Origin: Cytophagales bacterium
GTDB lineage: Bacteria > Bacteroidota > Bacteroidia > Cytophagales > Flammeovirgaceae
Direction: 5' to 3'
Length of the DNA stretch: 64,000 nt
Assembly: GCA_025056215.1 (NCBI GenBank)
Contig: JANWWC010000001.1
Location: 962,371 to 1,026,370 of the forward strand
Made by a program: the position numbers and the translations under genes. This document shows, piece by piece, positions 38,093-48,234 of the stretch. Under the pieces are notes generated by a model. That model was given only the letters and a program-made list of their open reading frames with translations, ran no database searches and was not told the origin of the DNA. The number at the start of each line of letters is the position of its first letter. The first letter of the stretch is position 1.

Positions 38093-38131
38093 TTTTATAG
38101 TTGAATAAAATCCCTATTTTAACTCAAGAGT

Positions 38132-39451
38132 ATGAGTGAAAACTTACAAGAGGAACCACAAAAAGAGGTTCAAAACGGTTTTCATGAATTCAAACTCAAT
38201 AAGCAATTATTAGAGGCTGTTTCCAAAGTGGGTTATCAAACTCCTACGCCTATTCAGCAAAAAGCCATTCCATTAATTCTAGCAGGACACGATGTGTTAG
38301 GGATTGCTCAAACAGGCACAGGCAAAACCGCTGCTTATCTTCTTCCACTTCTTATGAAAGTAAAATATCCGCAAGGAATGCATCCACGCGCTCTTATTTT
38401 AGCGCCTACGCGTGAATTAGCTATCCAGATTTATCAAGAACTTCAAAAATTAGCAGTTTATACTGGCATTCGCGCTGCTTGTGTATATGGCGGATTAGGT
38501 CCTAAAATTCAAAAACAAATCATCGCTAATGGAATCGATATTATCATTGGAACTCCAGGACGAATTTTAGAACTTTACTTCGATGGAACGCTATACCTTC
38601 GCGATATCCAAACAATGGTTCTCGATGAAGCAGATCGAATGATGGATATGGGTTTTATGCCTCAAATCCGACAACTTCTTGAAGTTCTCCCTACTAAAAA
38701 ACGACAAAACCTGCTGTTTTCAGCTACTTTCCCAGAAAAAGTAGAGCGACTCTCAGAAGAATTTCTCGAATTTCCGATGCGCGTCGAAATTGCGCCTCAA
38801 TCTACTCCTGCCGATACTATAGAACAATATGTCTATTACATTCCTAATTTTCAAACCAAATTGAACACTTTGACTCATTTAATTCAATTTGAGGAATTTA
38901 AGAAAGTGATAATTTTCACCAAAAACAAAACTCAAGCAAATCACATTGCTCAAACCATAGAAAAAATGTTCGGCTCTGTACGCCTGATTCATTCTAATAA
39001 AGGACAAAACACGCGCATCCATGCAATAGAAGCTTTTAAAGAAGGAAATATTCGCTTTTTGGTAAGTACTGATGTAGCAGCGCGCGGAATTGATGTACAA
39101 GATGTTTCACACGTGATCAATTTCGATGTACCGCTTGTATATGAAGATTATGTGCATCGCATCGGACGCACAGGAAGAGCTTTTAAAAATGGAATTGCTA
39201 TTACTTTTTGTAATGAAGCAGAAAAATATCACCTTCGAAAAATCGAAAAAATAATTAAAATGCGAATTCCCGTTTTATCTCTTCCTGCTGAAGTACAAAT
39301 TGAAGAAACTCCATTTGAAGAAGCACAAGAGATTGCGCGCGAAATAGACCGACAAAAACGAAAAGAAAATCCTGATTATCAGGGCGCTTTTCATGAAAAA
39401 AAGAAAACTCGAAAAAGAAAAAACAAGCAAAAAAAACAGCGACACAAGTAA
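38132..39451 (+). CDS. DEAD-box RNA helicase
   Basis: A 439-residue ATP-dependent RNA helicase. Motifs appear in order: Q motif (YQTPTPIQQKAIP), I AQTGTGKTAA, Ia PTRELA, Ib TPGR, II VLDEADRMMD, III SATFP, IV VIIFTKNK, V STDVAARGIDV and VI HRIGRTGRA. A lysine/arginine-rich tail (about 405-439) is usual for RNA binding. Likely role is ribosome assembly or mRNA unwinding. The DUF5686 gene begins 2 bp after its stop, so they share a transcript. Confidence 0.95.
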   Translation: MSENLQEEPQKEVQNGFHEFKLNKQLLEAVSKVGYQTPTPIQQKAIPLILAGHDVLGIAQTGTGKTAAYLLPLLMKVKYPQGMHPRALILAPTRELAIQIYQELQKLAVYTGIRAACVYGGLGPKIQKQIIANGIDIIIGTPGRILELYFDGTLYLRDIQTMVLDEADRMMDMGFMPQIRQLLEVLPTKKRQNLLFSATFPEKVERLSEEFLEFPMRVEIAPQSTPADTIEQYVYYIPNFQTKLNTLTHLIQFEEFKKVIIFTKNKTQANHIAQTIEKMFGSVRLIHSNKGQNTRIHAIEAFKEGNIRFLVSTDVAARGIDVQDVSHVINFDVPLVYEDYVHRIGRTGRAFKNGIAITFCNEAEKYHLRKIEKIIKMRIPVLSLPAEVQIEETPFEEAQEIAREIDRQKRKENPDYQGAFHEKKKTRKRKNKQKKQRHK

Positions 39452-39453
39452 AA

Positions 39454-41892
39454 ATGAAACAGTTTGGGTTTTGCCTTCCTTTTTTGATGTTGAGTTATAT
39501 GCTAAGCCTTTCTTGGGCACAAGTCCGGTTAGAAGGAAGTGTTTCTCAACATTATACCCACAAGCCTTTGCCCTTTGCATGTATCAAAATCAATTATTCT
39601 GATACTTGCTATCTCACTGATGGACAAGGAAATTTTCTCATTCAAACCGAGCAGCCCATACGCGTTTTGCAAGTGATAGAACCACTCCACCGCCCCTTTG
39701 AAATTCATTTTCCAGATACTTTTCAATTTAATAAAAGGCTTGAATTTTCAATTCTTCAAACTAAACTTTTAGAAGATGAAAATGTGCCAACGCGCTCTAC
39801 TGATCAAATGGTACAAGATAGTTTTTTAAGTCATGCAGTTCTTAACAATCCCGACATGGCAAATTCTTACGAATGTTTCATTTACAACAAATTCTCGATT
39901 ACTACTTCTAATATCGCCCAACTTAAAGCACGTCTTAATCGAATTGCCGATAAGTTTGAGTTTATTCAAAAGCGAATCTCGGATGATAGTTCCAATCATC
40001 ATCGCTTGATTTTGATGGAATCTCTCACAAAAAGAGAGCTTATCAACTCTAAGCATTATCGCGAAATTTTGTTAGCCTCTCGGATTGCAGGAGTAGAAAA
40101 ACCCGTGACGTTTACCATTACTTCTCAACTTCAACCATTTACGCTTTACGAAAAGGAGCTAATCATTAGCGGGAAACACTATTACAGCCCTACAATTCCA
40201 AATGCGCAAAAATGGTATAAGTTTTACGTCAAAGATACGCTTAAAGTAAGCACTCAAAATGGAGTGCAAACGCTCCTATTAGTGATGTTTTACCCGAGAT
40301 TCCCTAAGCAAGCTGATTTTGTAAAAGGCTTTTTATGGCTCGATGCAAATGATTTTGGGATTCATTACGCTCTCGTAGAGCCTTCTTTTCACTTTTCAGA
40401 ATATACGGAATTTATACAATCCTATCAAAAATTGAGCAATGGGAAATATTTTCCCTCCTATTCCAAAACTGCTATCTATTACGAACGTTACAATGCCTTA
40501 GGGAAAAAAACCACAATTAGCGATGAAAGCTTTGTCTATGAGATAAATTTCAAATCATTTCGTCATAAGAACTTCGACCACATTCGCTATAACTTTAGAG
40601 ACAGCTTAGAAACAGACGATAGTGAAGCATTTTGGCAAAATGTCAGAAAAATCGAATTAGATTCTATGGACAAAAATACCTATCGTTTTTATGAAGAAAT
40701 CGGAAGTATCAAAAGCATAGAAAACATCACTCAGTTTGGAGAAGCTCTCGTATTCGGTGAAATCCCTGTAGGGACGTGGAACATTCTTATCAACAAAATT
40801 ATAGACTTTAACGAATTTGAAGGAATGAGAGTAGGATTTGGCGGAGTTACTAATGAATATTTTTCTGATAAACTAGAATTAGGCGGATACGTAGGCTACG
40901 GACTCAACGATAATATTTTCAAATATGGGTTATGGGGGAGGTGGCACCTCCAGCGAAAAAAACAAACTTTTCTTGAACTAAAACATACGCATGACATTCG
41001 AGAAGCAGGTGAAACCTTCTTTATATCAGACAAATTTCAGTTTAATAAAGAACCTTTGAGGCGATTTCGCGTGCGATACATGGATAAGTTTTCTGAAAAT
41101 GAGCTCGGCTTTCAAACACGTATATTTCGCGCATTTACAACGCGCATAGCTTTCGCTCATACTTTGACTATGCCTCAGTATCTGTATAGCATCGAAACAA
41201 GAAACGTCGATGCCTTCTATACGACAGAATACCGCTTTTCTATTAAATATGCGCCTGACGAATACTTTTTGCAATCTTTACATCGTCAAATTCCGCTTCG
41301 TCATTATCTGCCTATTATATGGGTACAGTATGCCCAAAGCACTGATGAATTTACAGAAAATGACTTTATTTATCGAAAAATTGATTTAAAATTTCAACAT
41401 ACTGCCAAAATTTTAGGCTGGGGGATAACTTCTATTCAAGTACGAGCAGGAAAAGTTTGGGGAAGCGCACCATACTCGTTGCTCTACAACGGACGTGGTA
41501 GCTATCGCCCTCTTGCAGCCATTTCACACAACAGCTTTGAAACCATGCTCTATAACGAATTCTTGTCTAACCAACATATTTCTATCCATTGGACTCATCG
41601 ATTTGGAACACTCAATTTAAGACAACTAAAAAAACGTCCAACTTTTTTAATGTGTCATAACATAGGCTTTGGAAGTTTAGCATCATCGATTCACAAAATT
41701 GATATTGATTATAAAACCATGGAACGAGGCTTTTTTGAAAGTGGTTTGTATCTGAACAATATTTTCGTCGTCAAACTTCCTGGATTACAAGCTGGATTAG
41801 GAGCAGGAGCTTTTGCACGTTACGGCGCGTATGCCTACCCTGCTTTATCGGATAATTTCGTCTTCAAACTCGCCTTAGACATACAACTATAA
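39454..41892 (+). CDS. DUF5686 outer-membrane protein with carboxypeptidase-regulatory-like N-domain
   Basis: An 812-residue exported protein with signal peptide (about 1-22, ending AQ), an N-terminal CarboxypepD_reg-like domain (about 26-100), and a large C-terminal beta barrel matching DUF5686. Barrel features include VGFGGVTNEYFSDKLELGGYVGYG at about 455-478 and a C-terminal FALKLALDIQL-like strand. Function is unknown. It starts 2 bp after the DEAD-box gene and its stop codon abuts the stop codon of the convergent TonB-like gene with no spacer. Confidence 0.75.
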   Translation: MKQFGFCLPFLMLSYMLSLSWAQVRLEGSVSQHYTHKPLPFACIKINYSDTCYLTDGQGNFLIQTEQPIRVLQVIEPLHRPFEIHFPDTFQFNKRLEFSILQTKLLEDENVPTRSTDQMVQDSFLSHAVLNNPDMANSYECFIYNKFSITTSNIAQLKARLNRIADKFEFIQKRISDDSSNHHRLILMESLTKRELINSKHYREILLASRIAGVEKPVTFTITSQLQPFTLYEKELIISGKHYYSPTIPNAQKWYKFYVKDTLKVSTQNGVQTLLLVMFYPRFPKQADFVKGFLWLDANDFGIHYALVEPSFHFSEYTEFIQSYQKLSNGKYFPSYSKTAIYYERYNALGKKTTISDESFVYEINFKSFRHKNFDHIRYNFRDSLETDDSEAFWQNVRKIELDSMDKNTYRFYEEIGSIKSIENITQFGEALVFGEIPVGTWNILINKIIDFNEFEGMRVGFGGVTNEYFSDKLELGGYVGYGLNDNIFKYGLWGRWHLQRKKQTFLELKHTHDIREAGETFFISDKFQFNKEPLRRFRVRYMDKFSENELGFQTRIFRAFTTRIAFAHTLTMPQYLYSIETRNVDAFYTTEYRFSIKYAPDEYFLQSLHRQIPLRHYLPIIWVQYAQSTDEFTENDFIYRKIDLKFQHTAKILGWGITSIQVRAGKVWGSAPYSLLYNGRGSYRPLAAISHNSFETMLYNEFLSNQHISIHWTHRFGTLNLRQLKKRPTFLMCHNIGFGSLASSIHKIDIDYKTMERGFFESGLYLNNIFVVKLPGLQAGLGAGAFARYGAYAYPALSDNFVFKLALDIQL

Positions 41893-42813
41893 CTACTTTC
41901 TAGTAAGATAAAACGTAATAGAGCCAACAGTAGAGGTAGGAAGGTCTTCTTCTGAATCTGAAATCGGTGAAAAGGTCATCTCCAGTACTTGCTTTCGGTA
42001 AAATTCAGCTACTGAAAGCGAAACAGACCTGTCTGCAATAGTAGCCACAAGTACTTCTCCGCTCTGATTGATTTTGAACTTAATAGTAACAAAACCTGTT
42101 TCCCCAGAAGGATCTCGCTTATCGGGAGGATTATTCCAACGCCAACCTTCTAAGTTCAAACTAGTTCCGCTTCCTCCTCCACCTCCTACCAAAGAACGAG
42201 CATCAATTTTACCTGTAAGACTTCCCTGGTCCCCTACTGCTCCAGGTACATTTCCATTGTTATTTCCTTGAGGACGGTTCCCGCTCCCAGGCTCTGTAGT
42301 GTTGTTAGGCGATGGGTTGGGAGTTATCACAGAGCGCGGATTGACAGAAGGAGACGATGTTTCAGACGATTTTTGAGGCTCTGCCTTAGGTTCTTCTCTT
42401 TTAGGCTCTGGCTTGGGCTTTGATGCAGCAATAGGGTCTTCTGTAGGAGCATCAAAGGTTTTTATGGGCTCTGGTTCAGGCATTTTTGGAGCCTGATTCG
42501 AAACCGATGGAGTCGCGGAAGGTGAATTTGTAGAAGAAGATGGAACTGCCGAAGGACGCGGCGTTTCTATGGCTGTGCTGCGGCTTGGTTTAGCTCGGCT
42601 TTGAATATCTCCATATCCTGCAGCACTCGTTCCGAAATTTACTTCTATTCCTGCTACAGGAAGAGGCGGATCTGGCGGAGTCCACACTTTGATAAAATAA
42701 AACATTATCAGCAAAATGATATGCACCACTGTGGTAACAATAGCTGCATATCGCTTATCCTTTTTTTCTTCCTCTTGCTGATACACTGATAAATTTTCCA
42801 TATCGAACGGCAT
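41893..42813 (-). CDS. Energy-transducing TonB-like protein
   Basis: About 306 residues from the ATG at 42813. An N-terminal cytoplasmic tail leads to one membrane helix (about 25-43), a Pro/Ser/Lys-rich periplasmic spacer (about 50-215) with Gly-rich stretch GGGGGSG, and a TonB-like C-terminal domain (GFVTIKFKINQSGEV, about 245-259). It would transmit proton-motive force from ExbB/ExbD to TonB-dependent receptors, two of which are encoded in this window. No exbB/exbD genes are adjacent here. The C-terminal domain is short of some canonical TonB signals, so the partner is uncertain. Confidence 0.8.
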   Translation of the reverse strand: MPFDMENLSVYQQEEEKKDKRYAAIVTTVVHIILLIMFYFIKVWTPPDPPLPVAGIEVNFGTSAAGYGDIQSRAKPSRSTAIETPRPSAVPSSSTNSPSATPSVSNQAPKMPEPEPIKTFDAPTEDPIAASKPKPEPKREEPKAEPQKSSETSSPSVNPRSVITPNPSPNNTTEPGSGNRPQGNNNGNVPGAVGDQGSLTGKIDARSLVGGGGGSGTSLNLEGWRWNNPPDKRDPSGETGFVTIKFKINQSGEVLVATIADRSVSLSVAEFYRKQVLEMTFSPISDSEEDLPTSTVGSITFYLTRK

Positions 42814-42965
42814 TATGCCTCTAAAGTAAAATATTCTTAAGATTTCACAAAATCCAACATACTCTAAAACAAGCAAGAAAGCAGTACTTTTATTATCTTA
42901 ACTTTACAAAAAATGTTGAGATTTTAAGACAACTTTTTTAACGTTGTAGCGCTAAGCATAAAAAA

Positions 42966-44291
42966 ATGTCTGGAAGAGAAAAAACATACTTTGAAGTAGA
43001 AGGTGGAAGAAAACTAAAAGGTACCATTATTCCACAAGGCGCAAAAAATGAAGCTTTACAAATCCTGTGCGCTGTTCTATTGACAGAAGAAAAAGTAGTA
43101 GTTCATAATGTTCCTAACATATTAGACGTAAATAATCTGATTTCACTTTTAGAAGAGTTAGGAGTCCATGTAAAACAGTTAGGAGAGCATTCTTATGAAT
43201 TCTGTGCATCTCATATCAACTTAGAATACTTAGAAACTGAAAGCTATCGTCAGAAAGCGTCTTCTCTGCGCGGCTCTGTGATGATGCTCGGTCCTTTATT
43301 AGCGCGCTTTGGAAAAGCTAAACTTCCTAAGCCCGGAGGCGATAAGATTGGAAGACGGCGTTTAGATACTCACTTCTTAGGATTTCAAAAACTAGGCGCA
43401 AAATTCAATTTCGATATTCACGAACATCTCTTTGAAATTGATGCTACAAATTTAGAAGGCGCCTACATTCTTTTAGATGAACCTTCCGTTACAGGCACTG
43501 CTAACATTATTATGGCGTCTGTACTCGCCAAAGGGAAAACTACTATTTACAACGCTGCTTGCGAACCTTATATCCAACAGCTTTGTGCTATGCTCAATCA
43601 AATGGGTGCTAAAATCAGTGGGGCTGGCTCTAATCTTATTCATATCGAAGGAGTGAAGCATTTAGGAGGCACTACCCACACCTTATTGCCCGATATGATT
43701 GAAATTGGAAGCTTCATCGGAATGGCAGCTATGACAGCATCAGAAATTACTATTCAAAATTGCCGTTTAGAATATCTCGGGCAAATTCCCTCTGTATTCG
43801 GCAAATTAGGAATTCAAATGGAATTTGTAGGAGATAATATTTACATTCCTGCTCAAGAACATTACGAAATAGACCGCTTTATCGATGGTTCTATTCTTAC
43901 CATCGCAGATGGACCTTGGCCCTTGTTTACGCCCGATTTGTTGAGCATTGTGTTAGTAGTAGCTACACAAGCCAAAGGAACTGTGCTTATTCATCAGAAA
44001 ATGTTTGAGAGTCGTTTATTTTTTGTGGATAAGCTCATCGATATGGGTGCACAAATTATTCTTTGCGACCCTCATCGCGCAAATGTTATCGGGTTAGATA
44101 GGCAAATACCTTTGCGCGGTATTTCTATGACATCGCCCGATATTCGAGCAGGAGTAGCTCTTCTTATTGCAGCGCTTTCTGCAAACGGAAAAAGTATTAT
44201 TTACAATGCTGAACAAATTGACAGAGGATATCAAAATATTGATACGCGGCTAAATGCACTAGGGGCTCAAATTAAGCGATTTGTAGTATGA
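42966..44291 (+). CDS. murA: UDP-N-acetylglucosamine 1-carboxyvinyltransferase
   Basis: A 441-residue cytoplasmic enzyme that transfers enolpyruvate from PEP to UDP-GlcNAc, the first committed step of peptidoglycan synthesis. The substrate-binding GAKNEAL (Lys27, Asn28) and the MLGPLLARFGKAKLPKPGGDKIGRRRLDTH loop are diagnostic. Position 126 in that loop is Asp where E. coli MurA has the catalytic Cys115. Asp at this site is known from fosfomycin-resistant MurA enzymes (Mycobacterium, Chlamydia), so insensitivity to the drug is predicted. The gene stands alone on the plus strand, 89 bp from the base after the TonB-like ORF, and ends 2 bp before the convergent SDR39U1 gene. Confidence 0.95.
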   Translation: MSGREKTYFEVEGGRKLKGTIIPQGAKNEALQILCAVLLTEEKVVVHNVPNILDVNNLISLLEELGVHVKQLGEHSYEFCASHINLEYLETESYRQKASSLRGSVMMLGPLLARFGKAKLPKPGGDKIGRRRLDTHFLGFQKLGAKFNFDIHEHLFEIDATNLEGAYILLDEPSVTGTANIIMASVLAKGKTTIYNAACEPYIQQLCAMLNQMGAKISGAGSNLIHIEGVKHLGGTTHTLLPDMIEIGSFIGMAAMTASEITIQNCRLEYLGQIPSVFGKLGIQMEFVGDNIYIPAQEHYEIDRFIDGSILTIADGPWPLFTPDLLSIVLVVATQAKGTVLIHQKMFESRLFFVDKLIDMGAQIILCDPHRANVIGLDRQIPLRGISMTSPDIRAGVALLIAALSANGKSIIYNAEQIDRGYQNIDTRLNALGAQIKRFVV

Positions 44292-44293
44292 AT

Positions 44294-45211
44294 TTACAGT
44301 AAATCGCGCAATGCTCTTTCTAAGTCTTCAAATTCGAATGAGAATCCAGCTGATTTAATTTTCTGATTAGAGACTTTGCAACTTGTCGTAACAAGGCAAT
44401 GCATTTCTCCTAATGCCCATTTTAAGAAAAATAAAGGAATAGAAGGAATCCACAAAGGTTTTTTTAGCTCTCGAGCTATCTGGGTAATAAATTGACGGTT
44501 AGTAGTAGCATTCGCTACAGCATTAAAAATGCCTTGTAAACTCGGATTTTCTATTCCAAACAAAAACATACGACACAAGTCGTAGATGTGGATCCACGAA
44601 ATCCATTGTTTACCCGATGCTATCGGAGCTCCTACTCCCCAACGAACAGGCAACGACATCTTGGGAAGTGCTCCGCTCTCGCGCGCCAATACTACTCCAA
44701 TGCGAAACACAACCGTACGAATCCCTGCATCTATTATGAGAGAAACTTGTTTTTCCCATTCTTTGCAAACATTTGCTAAGAAATCATTGCCATGAGGAGA
44801 ATCTTCTGAGGCAGCGTTATCTAAAGTGTCTCCATAAATTCCAATAGCACTTGCCCCTATAAATGCTTTTACTTGGTGAGGAACTGACTCAAGCGCATCT
44901 GCTAACAACTCTGTAGAAAGCGTCCTACTTTCTAAAATTTCTTGTTTGCGCGCTTCCGTCCATCGCTTTTCTCCCACATTAGCACCTGCTAAATGCACGA
45001 CGTAATCTGCTTTGCGAATCGCTTTTTCATCTAATTCACCTCTTTCAGGATTCCAGTAATAGGACAATACCCCGCTTTGTGCTGTCTTTTGGCGAGAAAG
45101 ATAACAAACTGTATAACCTCTTTCTTGCAATAGTTTAGTAAGGTGTTTGCCCACTAAACCTGTTCCTCCGCTAATGAGCACGTTAGGAGGTGTTTCAGTA
45201 GTTTGTTTCAT
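44294..45211 (-). CDS. TIGR01777/SDR39U1 family NAD(P)-binding oxidoreductase
   Basis: A 305-residue protein with the Rossmann nucleotide motif VLISGGTGLVGKHL at about 11-24 and the family's YWNPERGELDE segment. Typical family motifs follow: VVHLAGANVGEKRWTEARKQEILESR, IGASAIGIYGD and WISWIHIYDL. In E. coli the homologue YfcH has no defined reaction. Its 3' end is 2 bp from the convergent murA gene and its start lies 118 bp from the tRNA-His gene. Confidence 0.85.
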   Translation of the reverse strand: MKQTTETPPNVLISGGTGLVGKHLTKLLQERGYTVCYLSRQKTAQSGVLSYYWNPERGELDEKAIRKADYVVHLAGANVGEKRWTEARKQEILESRTLSTELLADALESVPHQVKAFIGASAIGIYGDTLDNAASEDSPHGNDFLANVCKEWEKQVSLIIDAGIRTVVFRIGVVLARESGALPKMSLPVRWGVGAPIASGKQWISWIHIYDLCRMFLFGIENPSLQGIFNAVANATTNRQFITQIARELKKPLWIPSIPLFFLKWALGEMHCLVTTSCKVSNQKIKSAGFSFEFEDLERALRDLL

Positions 45212-45285
45212 GGCTGTTGTGGTTGTTCTTTACTGCTTGTACGTAATCGCCCAAATGAAGTTTAAGTAAGTTATGCACAATTTTA

Positions 45286-45319
45286 AATAAAAAACCACTT
45301 GCCTCACTCGGCAAGTGGT
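45286..45319 (-). terminator. Rho-independent terminator after tRNA-His
   Basis: A perfect 10-bp stem (45294-45303 with 45310-45319, 6-base loop) is followed on the minus strand by a T-run beginning at 45294. It starts 10 bases downstream of the tRNA 3' end. Confidence 0.8.
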
Positions 45320-45329
45320 AACTTTTTTG

Positions 45330-45404
45330 GGCGGCCAATGGGATTCGAACCCACGACCCTCAGAACCACAATCTGATGCTCTAACCAGCTGAGCTATGTC
45401 CGCC
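45330..45404 (-). tRNA. tRNA-His (anticodon GTG)
   Basis: The minus strand folds as a cloverleaf: acceptor GCGGACA with TGGCCGC, D-stem GCTC/GAGC, anticodon stem TCAGA/TCTGA around loop TTGTGGT (anticodon GTG), variable loop of five bases, and a T-arm containing TTCGAAT. A G at -1 and C at 73 are present, the hallmark of bacterial tRNA-His. One acceptor pair is A-G (5:68). The 3' CCA is not encoded. No tRNA partner genes are adjacent. Confidence 0.93.
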
Positions 45405-45465
45405 ATGAAAAATTCGGGGAGCAAATCTAAAAAACTTTTCTCATCAAACAAAAAATTTTTAATTT

Positions 45466-46905
45466 TTATTCTTTCCTATGAAATTTTCTTACTATTCTTT
45501 CCCATAAAACAGCATAATAATCTGTATCAAACAAACGAGCATCGTAATGAGCTTGTCTGAGAAAATAAAATCCTGCTGTGAAAAGAATGACAATACTGGT
45601 CCAACAGCCTACAATCGGATGAACAATGTTTTCTTTCGCATATTTTTCTCCAATCATCTGAGTTACATAAAATATTACAAAAAATACAATCGAAATTAAT
45701 ACAGGTACTCCAAGCCCTCCTTTTTTGATGATCGCTCCTAAAGGGGCTCCAATCAGAAACATTGCTAAAACCGCTACTGAGATTGTATATCGCTTATGAT
45801 AGTCGAGAATAGCGTTGAGATATTGCTCTCTTTTAGAGCGTTCTGTGGCTCGATTTGCTTGCAGAATATATTTGACGGAGGTAGCTTTATTGAGAGCATA
45901 TTCGTAATCTGAATAGGTTAGAACCTTTTGGCGAACTATTCTCATCAAAGAATCAGTGATTTTTTCGTGCCTAATAGCCGAAGAGTCTAACGCAAAAGGA
46001 TAATTTGCGTAAAGGCTTCTTTCGTAATCTTTCTGAAACAACTCAAATGTTTTTTTAATAGAATCTTCTTCTTTTTTGAGTTGTTGAGTAGTTTTCATCA
46101 TGTTGTGATGTTCAAAAAGCTCTGTTCTTGTTTTTTTCATGCCAAACGATTCCATGCTAAAAATAATCGTACTGGTATCGAAAGAATTTCGCTGAAACGC
46201 AATCTTTGCATCAGGAGAAGGATTGTCTTCTTGTACATACCAATTGCCTTCTTCAAGGCGAATGCGCAAAAATTCTTCTCCATGATAAAAAAACTTTTCC
46301 ATAATTCCTCGCTTGGCTAAAATGAGTTCCTTGTTACCCATGTTAGCAGAGTGATTATAAATCATGATGTTGAGCAGGGTATCTGGATTTCCTTTTTGCG
46401 CTGCTTTGATTTTTCGCTCTGTTTTAATACTATAGCCTGGAAGTCCATTATAAAAAACACCATCTTTTAAGTCGAGAGTAGCTTTTTTCTCGCGAATATC
46501 CCATAGCAAGCTATACGCTTGTAAGTTAGCCTTTGGAAATATTCGATCATTAAAAAAAACGGCACCTATGGTAAGAAACACTACTAAAATGCCAACGGGT
46601 CTTAAAACGCGCAAAAGTGAAATACCAGAGGCTTTAATAGCAGTAAGTTCAGAATGCTCTCCTAAGTTACCAAAAGTCATTAAGGAGGCTAATAGCACTG
46701 CCAATGGAAGCGCCATTTGAGTAAGCGATGTAGCAAAATAAAAAAAAAGCTCTGCAAATACATCCCACCCTAAATCTTTTCCGATAAAATGTTTGAATTT
46801 GTGCAACATAGATTGCAACAAAAGAATAAAAAGAACAATAAAGTATGTCAGCAAAAAAGGCCCTAAAAACTCTTTCAAAATGAGTTTATCGAGTTTTTTC
46901 AACAT
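45466..46905 (-). CDS. LptF/LptG family LPS export permease
   Basis: A 479-residue inner-membrane protein with six helices in the YjgP/YjgQ pattern: three N-terminal helices (about 15-125), a large periplasmic beta domain (about 130-380) and three C-terminal helices (about 385-465). The first segment LDKLILKEFLGPFLLTYFIV and the coupling region near GEHSELTAIKASGISLLRVLRP are diagnostic. It works with LptB ATPase in LPS transport. Which of F or G it is cannot be decided. The TRAP permease gene is 21 bp upstream. Confidence 0.88.
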   Translation of the reverse strand: MLKKLDKLILKEFLGPFLLTYFIVLFILLLQSMLHKFKHFIGKDLGWDVFAELFFYFATSLTQMALPLAVLLASLMTFGNLGEHSELTAIKASGISLLRVLRPVGILVVFLTIGAVFFNDRIFPKANLQAYSLLWDIREKKATLDLKDGVFYNGLPGYSIKTERKIKAAQKGNPDTLLNIMIYNHSANMGNKELILAKRGIMEKFFYHGEEFLRIRLEEGNWYVQEDNPSPDAKIAFQRNSFDTSTIIFSMESFGMKKTRTELFEHHNMMKTTQQLKKEEDSIKKTFELFQKDYERSLYANYPFALDSSAIRHEKITDSLMRIVRQKVLTYSDYEYALNKATSVKYILQANRATERSKREQYLNAILDYHKRYTISVAVLAMFLIGAPLGAIIKKGGLGVPVLISIVFFVIFYVTQMIGEKYAKENIVHPIVGCWTSIVILFTAGFYFLRQAHYDARLFDTDYYAVLWERIVRKFHRKE

Positions 46906-46926
46906 GCTAAAGGTTGTTTGGAGATT

Positions 46927-48234
46927 CTATTTTTTTAGCAATCCGAACCACTCAGGCAACCAAAGAGAAAAAGCAGGGACATAAGTAGTAAGCAACAAAG
47001 CTATTAACATTCCGACAAATAAGGGTAACATCGGCTTTAGAACTTTGTCTAAGCTAATCTTTGCTACACTACAACCTACAAACAATACACTTCCCACAGG
47101 AGGCGTACACAATCCGATACACAAATTCATGGTCATAACCATGCCAAAATGAATCGGATGCATTCCTAATTGAGTAACAACGGGCAAAAAAATAGGAGTA
47201 AAAATCAAAACAGCAGGCGTCATATCCATGAAAATCCCTACGAACAACAAAATTAAATTGATAATCAACAAAATGACAATCAAGTTGTTGCTGAGTCCTA
47301 AAAGAGCTTTGCTCACTGCCTGCGGAATATTTTCGTAGCTCATCACCCAAGACATTCCAATTGAAACACCAATCAGAATTAACACCACAGCCGTAGTAGC
47401 GACAGTTTCTAAAAATATTTGCGGCAAATCTTTGATTTTGACTTCTTTGTATACTACCATCGAAAGAAACATCGTATAAAGCACTGCAACGGCAGAGGCT
47501 TCTGTAGCCGTAAAAACGCCTGCAACAATTCCTCCGATGACGATGACCAACAACAACATGCTTGGCAAAGCGTCTACCGCTTTTTTAAGCATCTGAACAA
47601 AAGACATTTTTTCTACGAGCGGGTATTTCCTGCGATAAGCAATGATTCCTGCTATTATCATCAAAGTAAGTCCTAAAAGAATACCGGGAATATAACCTGC
47701 TACAAAAAGTGCTGCAATCGAAACACCGCCACTTGCTAAAGAATAAACTATCAGAATATTAGAAGGCGGAATAATCATACCCGTAGTAGAAGAGGTGATA
47801 TTGACAGCCGCACTGAATGCTTTATCATATCCTTCCTTTACCATTCTTGGCGCCATAAAACCTCCAATTGCTGAGGCAGCTGCTACCGCCGAACCCGAAA
47901 TAGCTCCGAACAACATACAAGCTATAATATTAACAAAAGCCAATCCGCCAGGCAGTCTGCCTACAAACACCTGAGCAAAATCTATTAAACGATTAGCAAT
48001 CCCGCCTCTGTTCATAAACTGCCCTGCCAGTACGAAAAAAGGAATAGCCAATAATGCAAAACTATCTAAGCCTGTTGCCATTCGCTGCGCTAAAGTAGTT
48101 ACAGCAGGCAATCCTTCCATACTCAACATCATAGTAAGCATCGAAGAAAGCCCAATACTAAAAGCGACAGGCACTCCTAAAGCTAGTAAAATAGTAAACG
48201 TAAAGGTAAGAATGAGAACTCCTGTTAGATCCAT
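46927..48234 (-). CDS. TRAP transporter large permease subunit (DctM-like)
   Basis: A 435-residue inner-membrane protein with about 12 helices. Family motifs [28 protein letters not shown] (about 55-82) and [35 protein letters not shown] (about 124-158) are clear. It forms the sodium-coupled channel of the TRAP system with a small DctQ subunit and a periplasmic DctP solute-binding protein, neither of which is encoded next to it. It overlaps the folD 3' end by 10 bp, so the two are co-transcribed and translationally coupled. Substrate unknown. Confidence 0.9.
   Translation of the reverse strand: MDLTGVLILTFTFTILLALGVPVAFSIGLSSMLTMMLSMEGLPAVTTLAQRMATGLDSFALLAIPFFVLAGQFMNRGGIANRLIDFAQVFVGRLPGGLAFVNIIACMLFGAISGSAVAAASAIGGFMAPRMVKEGYDKAFSAAVNITSSTTGMIIPPSNILIVYSLASGGVSIAALFVAGYIPGILLGLTLMIIAGIIAYRRKYPLVEKMSFVQMLKKAVDALPSMLLLVIVIGGIVAGVFTATEASAVAVLYTMFLSMVVYKEVKIKDLPQIFLETVATTAVVLILIGVSIGMSWVMSYENIPQAVSKALLGLSNNLIVILLIINLILLFVGIFMDMTPAVLIFTPIFLPVVTQLGMHPIHFGMVMTMNLCIGLCTPPVGSVLFVGCSVAKISLDKVLKPMLPLFVGMLIALLLTTYVPAFSLWLPEWFGLLKK

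Noticed and set aside
45230..45451. Open frame on the minus strand across the tRNA-His region
   Set aside because: It overlaps the tRNA and its terminator, so it is a chance frame.
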